Assembly: GCA_017614315.1 (NCBI GenBank)
Contig: JAGACA010000006.1
Span: 224,288-288,287, forward strand
Origin: Clostridia bacterium
Lineage (GTDB): Bacteria > Bacillota > Clostridia > Christensenellales > CAG-138
Direction: 5' to 3'
DNA: 64,000 nucleotides
A program made the position numbers and the translations under genes. The stretch's first letter is position 1; each line of letters begins with the position of its first letter. Shown here piece by piece: positions 35,221 to 44,347 of this stretch. Under the pieces are notes generated by a model, which was not told where the DNA came from, made no database searches, and worked only from the letters and a program-made list of their open reading frames with translations.

Positions 35221-35718
35221 ATGATCATTCTCGGAATCGACCCCGGATATGCAATTTTGGGATACGGTCTTATCTCGTATGACCGCGGTAAAATATCCGT
35301 TATCGATTACGGCGTGATCGAAACAAAGGCCGACAAGACTTTCCCGGAGCGCCTGGAGATACTTCATCGCGGCATGATGCTTCTGATCGAAAAGTTCAGA
35401 CCGGATCATATCGCGTTCGAGGAGCTGTTCTTCAATCATAACGCAAAGACCGCAATACAGGTCGCCGCAGGCCGCGGCGTCGCTCTCCTTGCCGCGCAGC
35501 AGGCAGGCCTCCCCCTTTATGAGTACACCCCCATGCAGATTAAACTCAGCGTTACGGGAGACGGCCATGCAGATAAGCAGCAGGTACAGACGATGGTCAA
35601 GCTCCTGCTCAAGCTGAAGAGTATTCCCAAGCCCGACGATGCAGCGGACGCGCTCGGCGCTGCCATCTGTCACGCAAGCTCGATAGGACCGGCGCAGGAG
35701 GAGTTCAGGATCAAATAA
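35221..35718 (+). CDS. ruvC: Crossover junction endodeoxyribonuclease RuvC
   Basis: Resolves Holliday junctions. 165 aa; catalytic acidic residues are read in LGIDPGYAILGYG, AFEELFF and late KPDDAADALGAAICH. GGAAAGG lies before the ATG. The stop shares a base with the ruvA start (TAATG). The presence of the full ruvCAB set in one operon is usual for Clostridia, whereas Bacillus uses RecU. Confidence 0.97.
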   Translation: MIILGIDPGYAILGYGLISYDRGKISVIDYGVIETKADKTFPERLEILHRGMMLLIEKFRPDHIAFEELFFNHNAKTAIQVAAGRGVALLAAQQAGLPLYEYTPMQIKLSVTGDGHADKQQVQTMVKLLLKLKSIPKPDDAADALGAAICHASSIGPAQEEFRIK

Positions 35719-36299
35719 TGTACGCGCATATCAAAGGTATCGTCGATTCGGTTTATGCCGATAAGGCAGTCATAGATGCATCCGGCGTCGGATACGAGCT
35801 CAACTGCAGCTCGCAGACGCTCAACAAGCTGATCGAGGGCAAACCGGCAAAGCTTTTCACTCATTTGAACATCTCGCAGGACGCCGTCGCGCTTTACGGA
35901 TTCTATACCGAATCCGAAAGGGCGATGTTCAGGAAGCTCATCGGAGTATCGAGGATCGGGCCGAAGGTAGCCTTGAGCGTTCTTTCCGTGCTTACTCCCG
36001 AGGACGTTTCGCTTGCCGTTCTCACGGATAACGCCGCGGCGTTCGACAGGGTGCCCGGTATGGGCAGAAAGACCGCTGCGAGGGTCATACTCGAGCTTAA
36101 AGAAAAGGTAGAGTCCGTATCTCCCGCTGACGGCGGAAGCGCGGAAAGCGGCTCTTCCGTTAAATCCGAGGCGATCGCCGCGCTCGTCTCCCTCGGATAC
36201 GACGGCGCTGAAGCAGGCCGCGTGGTGTCCGAACTCCCCGACCTTCCGACTGTCGAAGAAACGATCAAATCCGCATTAAGGAAGTTCTCAAAAAGGTAA
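35718..36299 (+). CDS. ruvA: Holliday junction branch migration protein RuvA
   Basis: 193-aa tetrameric junction-binding partner of RuvB. Domain I with VIDASGVGYELN, the helix-hairpin-helix part GVSRIGPKVALSVLS and VPGMGRKTAARVILELK, and the flexible C-terminal domain III (ALVSLGYDGAEAGRVV) are all present. Confidence 0.97.
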   Translation: MYAHIKGIVDSVYADKAVIDASGVGYELNCSSQTLNKLIEGKPAKLFTHLNISQDAVALYGFYTESERAMFRKLIGVSRIGPKVALSVLSVLTPEDVSLAVLTDNAAAFDRVPGMGRKTAARVILELKEKVESVSPADGGSAESGSSVKSEAIAALVSLGYDGAEAGRVVSELPDLPTVEETIKSALRKFSKR

Positions 36300-36302
36300 C
36301 TT

Positions 36303-37334
36303 ATGGATCATGATGAAAGAATAATATCCTCCTCCCTGCAGGAAGAGGACGAAAAGATCGAATACAGCTTAAGGCCGCGTTTCCTGAACGAATACATCGG
36401 CCAGAGCAGCGTCAAAGAGCACATCGGCGTTTATATGCGCGCCGCGAAGCTCAGAGGAGAAGCGCTCGACCACGTTCTGCTCTACGGTCCTCCCGGCCTC
36501 GGCAAAACGACGCTCGCGTCCATCATTTCAAATGAGATGGGCGGCAAGCTGAACGTCACCAGCGGTCCTGCCATCACGCACAGCAGGGATCTTGCCGCCA
36601 TTCTTTCTAATATCAACGAGGGCGACATACTGTTTATTGACGAGATACACCGCCTGAACGCCAGCGTCGAGGAGATACTCTACCCCGCTATGGAGGACTT
36701 CGCGTACGATATCGTGATTGGCAAGGGTCCCTCGGCAAGATCTTTGAGGATGGAGCTTCCGAGATTCACGCTCGTCGGAGCGACGACAAGGCTCGGCCTT
36801 CTGACGTCCCCTCTCCGCGACAGGTTCGGCATTAAGGAACAGCTCGATCTTTATTCGCCTGAGGATCTTAAAGAGATCATCGTCAGGAGCGCCGGTATAC
36901 TCGGCGTCGAGATCACCGAAGACGGCGCGCTCGAGATCGCTTCCAGATCGCGCGGGACACCCCGCGTTGCGAACAGGCTGTTAAAGCGCGTCCGCGACTT
37001 CGCGCAGGTAAAGGGCTCCGGCGTCATAGACTGCGAAACGGCAATGCGTGCGCTCGAGATGCTCGGCGTCGACGAGCTCGGGCTCGATTCTGTCGACAGA
37101 CGCATGATCGAAGCCATGATTGTCAAGTTCAGGGGCAGACCCGTTGGGCTCGATACGATTGCCGCTTCCACCGGCGAAGACGCGACGACCATAGAAGACG
37201 TATATGAACCGTATCTTATCCAGCTCGGTTTTATAGCAAGGACTCCCCGCGGAAGGATACTGCTCCCCGCGGCGTATGAACACATGGGATATCCCGCGCC
37301 GAATGACGACGGCAGCCAACTGAAACTATATTAA
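36303..37334 (+). CDS. ruvB: Holliday junction branch migration helicase RuvB
   Basis: AAA+ motor, 343 aa. The N-terminal [11 protein letters not shown], Walker [15 protein letters not shown], Walker [12 protein letters not shown], sensor [20 protein letters not shown] and the C-terminal winged helix ([19 protein letters not shown]) are intact. Three bases separate it from ruvA. Confidence 0.98.
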   Translation: MDHDERIISSSLQEEDEKIEYSLRPRFLNEYIGQSSVKEHIGVYMRAAKLRGEALDHVLLYGPPGLGKTTLASIISNEMGGKLNVTSGPAITHSRDLAAILSNINEGDILFIDEIHRLNASVEEILYPAMEDFAYDIVIGKGPSARSLRMELPRFTLVGATTRLGLLTSPLRDRFGIKEQLDLYSPEDLKEIIVRSAGILGVEITEDGALEIASRSRGTPRVANRLLKRVRDFAQVKGSGVIDCETAMRALEMLGVDELGLDSVDRRMIEAMIVKFRGRPVGLDTIAASTGEDATTIEDVYEPYLIQLGFIARTPRGRILLPAAYEHMGYPAPNDDGSQLKLY

Positions 37335-37349
37335 TATCATCCGGAGGGT

Positions 37350-38327
37350 ATGAAAATGTTCGGAAAGAAAGCCAAGGAATTACTTAAGGAGATCGAATTG
37401 AAAAACAGCGAGATCGCCTCTCTTAAATCCCGCGTCGAAGGACTTGAAGAAGAGATCTCAAAGCTCAAAGAGCAGGAAGCTTCCGTTGCCCGCGCTATAA
37501 AGGAAGCCGGCGACGCCGCGGCGAGGATCGAAGCCGAAGCCGAGAACAAGCGCGGAGAAATGCTCGAAGAGGCTGAAAGGGTCGTTGCTCTTGCGCACGA
37601 GAATGCCGACGAAGCCGTTAAGAAGGCCGAAGAAAACGCCGAGGAGATCAAGACTAAGGCCGAAGAGTACTGCAATATCCAGCGCAAAGAAGCCGAAAGC
37701 TATGCCGAGGAGACCCGCAGGGACGCCGAGAGCTATGCCGAGAATACCCGCACGGACGTGAATATCTACGTCGAGCGCACTATCGTCGCTTCGCAGCTCG
37801 AGGTTAAGAAACGCAAGGATATTTCCGCGAAGCTCAACGAGCTCCTTCAGGAGACCGTCGCGTATCTGACCGAGAAGAACAACGCCTATATGGAGCTTCT
37901 CGATTCAATAGCGAACGAGAAGGCCGAAGAAGTCGGCGAGCTTTGCGCCGAGGTCGAAAAATGCAGCTGTTCCTGTAAGGAATGTGACAACGATTGCTCT
38001 ATAAAGGAAAACGCTGCCGAGGAGAGCGCTCCGGAGCAGGACGGCCCCTCGGCCGATCAGAAAGAGCCTTTAGAGGAGCTCCCCGAGGACTATCAGTCTC
38101 CGTCCCAACTCATGCAGAGCATCTACCACATATTAAAGCGTCAGCTTCCCGAGCAGCCCGAAGAAACAGAAGCGGATGCTTCCGCAGAGGAATCCGCCGA
38201 AGAAACAGCGAATGAAGGACCAGCCGAGAACGAGCCATCCGAAGCTCCTGCCGAAGAGCAGCCTGTCGAATCGAGCCTACCCCACGACGATTCGCTCGCC
38301 GGGCTCGTTTCAGACTTGGTCGACTGA
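37350..38327 (+). CDS. Coiled-coil protein with cysteine cluster, downstream of ruvB
   Basis: 325 aa, no membrane segment. Residues 5-135 are Ala/Glu/Lys-rich coiled coil with repeats such as KEAESYAEETRRDAESYAENTR; 136-190 is a conserved-looking helix region (VERTIVASQLEVKKRKDISA). A cluster C205, C207, C209, C212, C216 (KCSCSCKECDNDC) follows, then an acidic, Pro/Glu-rich tail from about 220. The coiled coil recalls DivIVA- or ATPase b-like proteins, but I see no DivIVA N-terminal motif. It starts 16 bases after ruvB and is probably in the operon. Function unknown. Confidence 0.7.
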   Translation: MKMFGKKAKELLKEIELKNSEIASLKSRVEGLEEEISKLKEQEASVARAIKEAGDAAARIEAEAENKRGEMLEEAERVVALAHENADEAVKKAEENAEEIKTKAEEYCNIQRKEAESYAEETRRDAESYAENTRTDVNIYVERTIVASQLEVKKRKDISAKLNELLQETVAYLTEKNNAYMELLDSIANEKAEEVGELCAEVEKCSCSCKECDNDCSIKENAAEESAPEQDGPSADQKEPLEELPEDYQSPSQLMQSIYHILKRQLPEQPEETEADASAEESAEETANEGPAENEPSEAPAEEQPVESSLPHDDSLAGLVSDLVD

Positions 38328-38332
38328 TATCC

Positions 38333-38361
38333 TTGTATAATGCGCGGAAAGGTGATATAAT
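38333..38361 (+). promoter_or_regulatory. tRNA-Arg promoter
   Basis: TTGTAT (38333-38338), 17 bases, TATAAT (38356-38361), ending 14 bases before the tRNA. Confidence 0.55.
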
Positions 38362-38375
38362 CCTTTCTGCGATCC

Positions 38376-38452
38376 GCACCCGTAGCTCACCCGGATAGAG
38401 CGTATGCCTCCGGAGCATAAGGCAGTGAGTTCGAGTCTCGCCGGGTGCGCCA
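38376..38452 (+). tRNA. tRNA-Arg (anticodon CCG)
   Basis: Acceptor GCACCCG (38376-38382) pairs with CGGGTGC (38442-38448). The anticodon stem TATGC/GCATA holds the loop CTCCGGA with anticodon CCG at 38410-38412, reading CGG. The T loop is TTCGAGT. The CCA end is encoded at 38450-38452. Confidence 0.95.
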
Positions 38453-38459
38453 ATTATCG

Positions 38460-38496
38460 GCCCGATCCGCATTAAACCGCAGGTCGGGCTCTGTTT
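38460..38496 (+). terminator. Probable terminator after tRNA-Arg
   Basis: GCCCGA (38460-38465) pairs with TCGGGC (38484-38489) around an 18-base loop that contains further short complementarity; the following tract TCTGTTTAT is only moderately T-rich. Confidence 0.5.
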
Positions 38497-38517
38497 ATAA
38501 GAACTGAGGATTTAACA

Positions 38518-38985
38518 ATGAAAATACGTTTCGCTGAATATGAAGACCTCGAAATGGTGAACGATCTGAGACGTCAGGTCAACGATCTGCACGTGTACGG
38601 AAGGCCGGAGACCTTCAAACCCGGCTTTTCCGACGAGCTCAGGGATCGAATCTATGATCTTTTCAACGATCCGGACATAAGGATAGTCGTTTGCGAGTCG
38701 GACGGCATTATCTGCGGTTTCGCCGTGCTGAATCATATCGTGAGACCCGAGACTCCGTACATGTTTGTAAGGGATCTTCTCGATATCGACGAGTTCTGCG
38801 TCGACGAGGGTCACAGGCGTTCGGGCGTCGGAACGGAGATGATCCGGTTTATCGCCGAATTCGCAAAGAGCGAGGGCTTTGACTCCGTTGAGCTCAATAT
38901 GTGGGAGTTCAATAAAGGGGCGCTTGATTTTTATGAATCCGTCGGATTCAAGACGTATCGCAGATATATGGAGCTTAAGCTTTGA
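38518..38985 (+). CDS. GNAT-family N-acetyltransferase
   Basis: 155 aa covering a single GNAT domain. It begins MKIRFAEYEDLEMVNDLRRQVNDLH; the acetyl-CoA loop is DEGHRRSGVGTEMIRFIAEFAK (key R-x-x-G-x-G at about 101-106), and ALDFYESVGFKTYRRYMEL closes the fold. The substrate is unknown. GAGG lies before the ATG. It overlaps the broken nucleotidyltransferase frame by one base. Confidence 0.88.
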   Translation: MKIRFAEYEDLEMVNDLRRQVNDLHVYGRPETFKPGFSDELRDRIYDLFNDPDIRIVVCESDGIICGFAVLNHIVRPETPYMFVRDLLDIDEFCVDEGHRRSGVGTEMIRFIAEFAKSEGFDSVELNMWEFNKGALDFYESVGFKTYRRYMELKL

Positions 38986-39340
38986 TGAACGACAGCATAT
39001 CTTTAATCAAAGGGTCGGCAGATATCCTCGCGCCGCGGATCGCGGAGATACTCGAAGGCGCCATTTACGGCGTCTGGCTTTTTCGGCAGCGCCGTGCTCG
39101 AAAATCTTCGCCTGGGCTGTAGCGATATCGATTTTGCCGCCCTGTCCTTATCACCTATTTGCCGGTTTGAACTGACGAAGGCATATTCCCAAAAAAGAAG
39201 CGCTCGAGAAGACGCTCGAAATAAGGATGGAGCCGCTGAAATACAAGGATTCGGATCGAGTGAAAAAATGGCTCGGTTCTATGGGCCAGATCGTAATGGA
39301 ATATGCCGACGTGCTTGAAAACGAATTGAAGATCGCCTAA
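38985..39340 (+). pseudogene. Small nucleotidyltransferase gene broken by two +1 frameshifts
   Basis: The frame from ATG 38985 (MNDSISLIKGSADILAPRI) stops early. Removing one T from the five-T run at 39079-39083 continues as GVWLFGSAVLENLRLGCSDIDFAAL, the GSx10DxD metal motif of minimal nucleotidyltransferases. Removing one A from the A run near 39189-39194 restores a helical end (EALEKTLEIRMEPLKYKD) to the stop at 39338. The repaired product is 117 aa. Both lesions are extra bases in homopolymers, so a sequencing error is as likely as decay. Such proteins are often antitoxins or modifiers; no partner gene is seen. Confidence 0.65.
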
Positions 39341-39375
39341 AAAATTCCCCTTCCGAATCCACGGAAGGGGAATTT
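39341..39375. terminator. Bidirectional terminator between the nucleotidyltransferase and deoB
   Basis: The stem AATTCCCCTTCCG / CGGAAGGGGAATT (13 pairs) with a 6-base loop is flanked by A on one side and T on the other, between convergent genes. Confidence 0.88.
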
Positions 39376-39381
39376 GATCGG

Positions 39382-40542
39382 TCATATAAGTTTATTGAGG
39401 AACGATCTGCCGCAGGTCCAGCTTTCGCCGGTCAGATATTCATACACCGTCGCGCCGATATCGGCGAAAGAATCGAGAATGCCGAGAGAACAGGGCTTCC
39501 CCCTCCCTATCAAAGCGATCACGGGGATGTATTCCCTTGTGTGATCGGTGCCGGGATATGCGGGATCGCAGCCGTGATCCGCGGTGATTATCAGAAGATC
39601 GTCGTCGGTCATTGCGCTTATGATCTCCGGAAGCTTGCGGTCGAAATACTCGAGCGCCGCGCCGTAACCTTCGACGTCATTTCGGTGACCGTAGAGCATA
39701 TCGAAATCTACGAGATTGGTGAATATGAGATCTCCCCTGCCCTCCTTAAGGAACCGGATAGTCGATTCTATTCCGTCGTGATTGTTTTTCGTGTGATCGA
39801 CAGTAGTTATTCCTCTGTGAGCGAATATGTCTTCGATCTTTCCTATTCCCACGACGTCCATGCCCTTTTCGGTAAGGCCGTCGAGTATCGTATCGCTCAT
39901 CGGAGCGAGCGCGTAGTCCCTCCTGTTCTCGGTGCGGTAATACTCGCCGTTCCTGTCAGAGAAAGGCCTTGCGATGACCCTTCCGACGAGGTTGTCTCCA
40001 ATGAGCATAGCCCTCGCGATCTCGCAGATCGAATAGAGCTCCTCAAGCGGAATGACGCTTTCGTGCGCTGCGATCTGGAATACGCTGTCTGCGGAAGTGT
40101 AGACAATGGGCTTGCCGGTTTTCACGTGCTCGTCGCCGAGACGCTTGATTATCTCGGTACCGGAGGCGACTTCGTTTCCGAGAGTACCGCGTCCGATCTT
40201 TCTTTCAAACTCGCTTATAAGATCCTCGGGAAACCCGTTGGGATATGTTCGGAAGGGAACACTCATGGGGAACCCGGCCATTTCCCAATGTCCGCTCGTC
40301 GTATCCTTTGCCTTGGTTATCTCCTTCGCTTTGCCGTACGCTGCCCTGGGGAATCTTACGCTCGGGAGCAAAGAATTCTTAATGTTGCCGAGGCCGAGAA
40401 GAATGAGATTCGGTATCTTCATTCCTCTTTGGGCGTATATGTGCCCGAGGGTGTGTGCTCCGTTATCGCCGAATTCAGCGGCGTCCGGAAGGCAGCCTAT
40501 GCCGACGCTGTCAAGAACGATTATCGCGGCTCTTTTTTTCAT
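39382..40542 (-). CDS. deoB: Phosphopentomutase
   Basis: Interconverts ribose or deoxyribose 1- and 5-phosphate in nucleoside salvage. 386 aa of the alkaline phosphatase superfamily: metal ligands in [45 protein letters not shown] and [19 protein letters not shown]. It follows spo0A by 12 bases, an unusual neighbour, and ends at a strong terminator, so it appears to close the long minus-strand operon. Confidence 0.96.
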   Translation of the reverse strand: MKKRAAIIVLDSVGIGCLPDAAEFGDNGAHTLGHIYAQRGMKIPNLILLGLGNIKNSLLPSVRFPRAAYGKAKEITKAKDTTSGHWEMAGFPMSVPFRTYPNGFPEDLISEFERKIGRGTLGNEVASGTEIIKRLGDEHVKTGKPIVYTSADSVFQIAAHESVIPLEELYSICEIARAMLIGDNLVGRVIARPFSDRNGEYYRTENRRDYALAPMSDTILDGLTEKGMDVVGIGKIEDIFAHRGITTVDHTKNNHDGIESTIRFLKEGRGDLIFTNLVDFDMLYGHRNDVEGYGAALEYFDRKLPEIISAMTDDDLLIITADHGCDPAYPGTDHTREYIPVIALIGRGKPCSLGILDSFADIGATVYEYLTGESWTCGRSFLNKLI

Positions 40543-40554
40543 GGTGTTCCTCCG

Positions 40555-41352
40555 TTAATACTCTATGGAAAGTCTTGAGATGAATTCGGCGTTGGTAGGC
40601 TTGCCCTTGTTTTCGTCGACACTCATGCCGAAAATCTCGTGCTGATATTCTATGTCGCCTACTATCCATGCCGTTTCAATGGCGTACCTTATCGCCTTTT
40701 CCACTGCAAGCGGCGTGGTGTCGTAGTATTCCGCAATATTGCCGTACAGCTTCTTGGGCTCGGGCGCGTCCTTTATAGCTGACTGCATGGCGATCGCAGC
40801 TATGAGGTATTTGTGCCCGGCAAGCTCTTTTCTGACGCCCAGTCTGTCGAGCTTGTCCGAGATGCTGTCTCTCAAAAAACGCTCGTCGTATGAAATATCA
40901 TGCCACATCAGCTCGTTCACTATCGGCATCTGTTTTGCGATCGCGTTAAGATTGATGCCGTATTTGACGCTGATCTTATACAGCCTTAAAACGTTGAGCG
41001 AATCGGTGCGGGTGTTGCCCGTTTTGACAGTGTAATTGGTAATGATGTTTTCGTTTACGAGCCGGTCAAAGCTTTCGTTCTCACCGCACGTCAGACCTAT
41101 AGTGACCGATTGACGGTATTTGGCGAGCAAGGAGGCGTTTATCGCGATAGAAAGATTCTTGGGGTCGAGCTCCATAACGATAAGCATGGGCTCATATTCA
41201 TAGCATTTTTCGATGAGCTGCTTCTCGGTCGAAACGTATATGAACTTCATCCTGGCAAGAGCGTTGAGCTCATGATCGAAACTCCTGTAATACTCGTTTT
41301 CCTCGCCGAGGATCAGTCCGCGCTGTTCGACAATAAGCCTTGATCTTTCCAT
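40555..41352 (-). CDS. spo0A: Spo0A-type sporulation regulator with glutamate-substituted receiver
   Basis: Master regulator of sporulation, 265 aa. The C-terminal DNA-binding domain (about 145-265) is unmistakable: GNIAEYYDTTPLAVEKAIRYAIETAW and KPTNAEFISRLS. The N-terminal receiver (1-125) is recognisable but altered: the acidic pair reads EEN (E17, E18) where Spo0A has DDN, and E61 in LIVMELDP sits where the phosphorylated Asp is expected. The switch residues T88 and K110 are kept. Glutamates at these places may mimic the phosphorylated state. The ATG is one base after the spoIVB stop, with GGAGG inside spoIVB. Confidence 0.88.
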   Translation of the reverse strand: MERSRLIVEQRGLILGEENEYYRSFDHELNALARMKFIYVSTEKQLIEKCYEYEPMLIVMELDPKNLSIAINASLLAKYRQSVTIGLTCGENESFDRLVNENIITNYTVKTGNTRTDSLNVLRLYKISVKYGINLNAIAKQMPIVNELMWHDISYDERFLRDSISDKLDRLGVRKELAGHKYLIAAIAMQSAIKDAPEPKKLYGNIAEYYDTTPLAVEKAIRYAIETAWIVGDIEYQHEIFGMSVDENKGKPTNAEFISRLSIEY

Positions 41353-41353
41353 A

Positions 41354-42616
41354 CTATGATCCTCCGATCATTTTATAGATCCAATATGCGTATGCGCCGT
41401 ACCCGCGCTTGGGGTCGTTAACAAAAACGTGAGTTACAACGCCGACGAGCCTGCCGTCCTGTATTATCGGACTGCCGCTCATGCCCTGTACGATGCCTCC
41501 CGTAAGCTCGAGGAGCGCTTCATCGGTGATCTCGATCACGAGCCCCTTCGGAGCGGGTCCATACTGTTTGCCCGTCTTTACGATACGGCAGGAGTATTCC
41601 CTTATCGTCCCGTCGACGGAAGAAAGTACCGTCGCGTCGCCGACCCTGACTTCGTCGGGGAAAGCGGTCTCGATCGGATCGGCTTTAATGAGTTCGGCGG
41701 CTTCCGATGTCAATTTCCCGAATATCCCGAGCAAAGTATTCGCCTCAATGGTGCCGAGTACGAAGCTCGATCCGTCGAAGGTGCCGTGAAGCTCGCCGGG
41801 AAATCCCTGCCTGCCCCGCGTAACGCCGATCACTTGCGCAAGCACGAGCTTTCCGTCCTTGACCTTTAGGAGCGAACCCGTATCGGAATCGACGACCGCA
41901 TGACCGAGCGAAGCCGAATCACTTAAAGATGGGTCGTAGAACGAAAGCGTACCGATGCCGACCGTGCTGTCCCGCACCCAGGCGCCTATCCGGTATTCGC
42001 CGTTTTCGGCCTCGGCGGGACTGATGGCGACGGTCATCCTTTCGCCATTCCGCTCAACGGTAAGCACAGCGCGGCCGCCGCATCCGGAAAGGGCTCCTGA
42101 AAGCTCGGACGATGACGAGATCGGAACGCCGTTGACCGACAGGATGATATCCCCCGCTTCTATACCGGCTTCGGCGGCGGGAGATACCGTTTTACCGCTT
42201 AAGGAAAGGAAGCTTCCCATACCCACAACGAGTACGCCGTCCGTATATATGCTTATCCCCACCGCCTGCCCGCCGGGAACGAGCACCGCTCTGTCGGAAA
42301 CATGGGCGCGAACCCGTTTCAGCGTGATAAGTCCGAAAAGACGATAGGATACCGAAGTATCGCCGACGGACTCGTCAAACGAACTGTCGGCGGAAACGAC
42401 GGCTTTTCCGAACGAGAAACGGCCTTCGAGCTTTTCGATCAGGCTTGACTTATCCTCCGCAAATACCTCGTCGGGAATGTTTCTCAATTCGGAAAAGAAG
42501 CTTCCGAAGTTTAACGAGAGCACGGCGAAAGACAATAAGACCGCCAGCGTCTTTACAACGACCGGACGGGAACCCGCCCGCTTTAAGAAAATGTTTGCTT
42601 TCATATCCACCCGCAT
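41354..42616 (-). CDS. spoIVB: SpoIVB serine peptidase
   Basis: Forespore-secreted S55 peptidase that triggers pro-sigma-K processing. 420 aa: N-terminal membrane helix (about 22-38), PDZ domain (about 115-200, AGIEAGDIILSVNGVPI), and catalytic domain with H239 (LGHAVVD) and nucleophile S380 (VQGMSGSPIIQDG), followed by GVVTHVFVND. The recN-spoIVB-spo0A order is conserved in spore formers. ATGs at 42616 and 42604 are both possible starts. Confidence 0.93.
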   Translation of the reverse strand: MRVDMKANIFLKRAGSRPVVVKTLAVLLSFAVLSLNFGSFFSELRNIPDEVFAEDKSSLIEKLEGRFSFGKAVVSADSSFDESVGDTSVSYRLFGLITLKRVRAHVSDRAVLVPGGQAVGISIYTDGVLVVGMGSFLSLSGKTVSPAAEAGIEAGDIILSVNGVPISSSSELSGALSGCGGRAVLTVERNGERMTVAISPAEAENGEYRIGAWVRDSTVGIGTLSFYDPSLSDSASLGHAVVDSDTGSLLKVKDGKLVLAQVIGVTRGRQGFPGELHGTFDGSSFVLGTIEANTLLGIFGKLTSEAAELIKADPIETAFPDEVRVGDATVLSSVDGTIREYSCRIVKTGKQYGPAPKGLVIEITDEALLELTGGIVQGMSGSPIIQDGRLVGVVTHVFVNDPKRGYGAYAYWIYKMIGGS

Positions 42617-42663
42617 GTAAGGAATTCGGTTTTATTCTTACACGAGGAGCGGATAGTATTCGA

Positions 42664-44346
42664 TCAAAAGCTTTCCTTTGACGCTTTTTCGATAAGCTCT
42701 TTCGCGTGATCGACGGCAGCGCAGCTTTCGGAGCCCGCTCCCATGATACGCGCCAGCTCATAAGGCCTTTCTTCATCATTGAGCTTACGGATGCCGGTCA
42801 ATGTTTTTCCGCCCGTTTCCTGCTTGGAAACGACGAAATGCGAGTCCGCATAAGCCGCGATCTGCGGAAGATGCGTCACGCAGAGCACCTGATGCTTTGA
42901 AGCGATATGCTTCATGCGTATACCGACAGTGTATGCCGTTGTGCCGCTGATACCCGAATCGATCTCGTCGAAAACGAGCGTCGGGATGCCGTCAGCGTCG
43001 TTGATAACCGTCTTAAGCGCGAGCATTATACGCGAAAGCTCGCCGCCGGATGCGACCTTTGAAAGCGGCTTTAACGGCTCGCCCTCGTTTGCCGAAAGGA
43101 GGAGCCTCAATTCGTCGCGCCCGTTTTCGCGGGGATCGCCCGAATAATGGCCGAACTCTGCCTCGAGCTTCGCCTTTTTCATGCCGAGCGATCGGAGCTG
43201 TTCCTCGGCAAGCGAGCAGAGCTCTTTCGCGGAAGCTCTGCGGGCCGAAGTCAGCCTCGCTGACGCTTCATCGTATTTATTGGTCAGCTCATCGCGCTTT
43301 TCGATCAGCTTCCTGCGGTGATCCGCGTCGCCTGTAAGCGAATCGAGCTCGTTCTCTGCGTTTTTTTTGAATGCGAGTATCTCGGGGATGCTGCTTCCGT
43401 ATTTATGCTTCAAAGTGTCGATGACGTCAAGCCGCGATTCGAGCTCGTCGACCCTTCTTTGATCGAATTCGAGATCGAATGACATATCGCGGACGGAATA
43501 CGCCGCGTCTTCGATCTCATAATATAGATCCGAAAGCCTTGAATGGACCTCGCCGTAGTGCGATGAAAGATCGGCGATCCTGCCTATATCGTCGACGGCC
43601 TTTTTGAGCTTTGTTACGGCTCCGCCCTCGTTGTTGAGAAGACTTGAAGCGTCGGTCAGATTCTCCGCGATCTTTTCGGCGTTGGTGAGCACGTTGAGTT
43701 CTTCCTTGATCCTGTCTTCTTCGTCTTCAGCAAGGCCGGCCTTTTCGATCTCTCCGACCTGGTATTTGAGTATGTCGATCCTCCGCTCGCGTTCGGCTTC
43801 CGATAGAAAACCGGAATTGAGCTTTTTCATGACTTCGGAATATTCGGAATAGATCGAATTTACTTCGGAAAGGATCGGACAGACCGTTTCCTCGCGGTAC
43901 CTGTCGACTACGGGAAGATGATTGGATTCGTCAAGGAGGGACTGATGCTCGTGCTGTCCGTGGATATCGCAGAGCTTATCCGTGATTCTTTTGATTGACG
44001 AAAGAGGAACGACTGTGCCGTTGACCCGCGATATGCTTTTCCCGCTTATATTGAGCTCGCGCGAAACGACCAATTCACCGCCGTCGTGATCGATCTCCAT
44101 ATCGTCGAGTGTTTCAATGATCTCGGGCAGGTCCGAAATATCGAAAAAGCCCTCGGCAAGGCATTTCTGTTTGCCGAACGAGATAAGCTCGCGGTTTCCC
44201 CTGCCGCCGAGAACTAGGTTCAGCCCATCGATTATGATCGATTTGCCCGCGCCTGTTTCGCCCGTGAGGATCGTCAAACCGCGGCCGAGCTCGATGTCGA
44301 GCCGGTCGATCAATGCGACGTTTTCGATTATCAGTCTGAAAAGCAT
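42664..44346 (-). CDS. recN: DNA repair protein RecN
   Basis: SMC-like ATPase acting early in double-strand break repair. 560 aa. Walker A ILTGETGAGKSIIIDGL, a long central coiled coil (about 160-380), signature VASGGELSRIMLALK and Walker B TLVFDEIDSGISG. One base separates it from nadK. Confidence 0.96.
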   Translation of the reverse strand: MLFRLIIENVALIDRLDIELGRGLTILTGETGAGKSIIIDGLNLVLGGRGNRELISFGKQKCLAEGFFDISDLPEIIETLDDMEIDHDGGELVVSRELNISGKSISRVNGTVVPLSSIKRITDKLCDIHGQHEHQSLLDESNHLPVVDRYREETVCPILSEVNSIYSEYSEVMKKLNSGFLSEAERERRIDILKYQVGEIEKAGLAEDEEDRIKEELNVLTNAEKIAENLTDASSLLNNEGGAVTKLKKAVDDIGRIADLSSHYGEVHSRLSDLYYEIEDAAYSVRDMSFDLEFDQRRVDELESRLDVIDTLKHKYGSSIPEILAFKKNAENELDSLTGDADHRRKLIEKRDELTNKYDEASARLTSARRASAKELCSLAEEQLRSLGMKKAKLEAEFGHYSGDPRENGRDELRLLLSANEGEPLKPLSKVASGGELSRIMLALKTVINDADGIPTLVFDEIDSGISGTTAYTVGIRMKHIASKHQVLCVTHLPQIAAYADSHFVVSKQETGGKTLTGIRKLNDEERPYELARIMGAGSESCAAVDHAKELIEKASKESF

Positions 44347-44347
44347 A

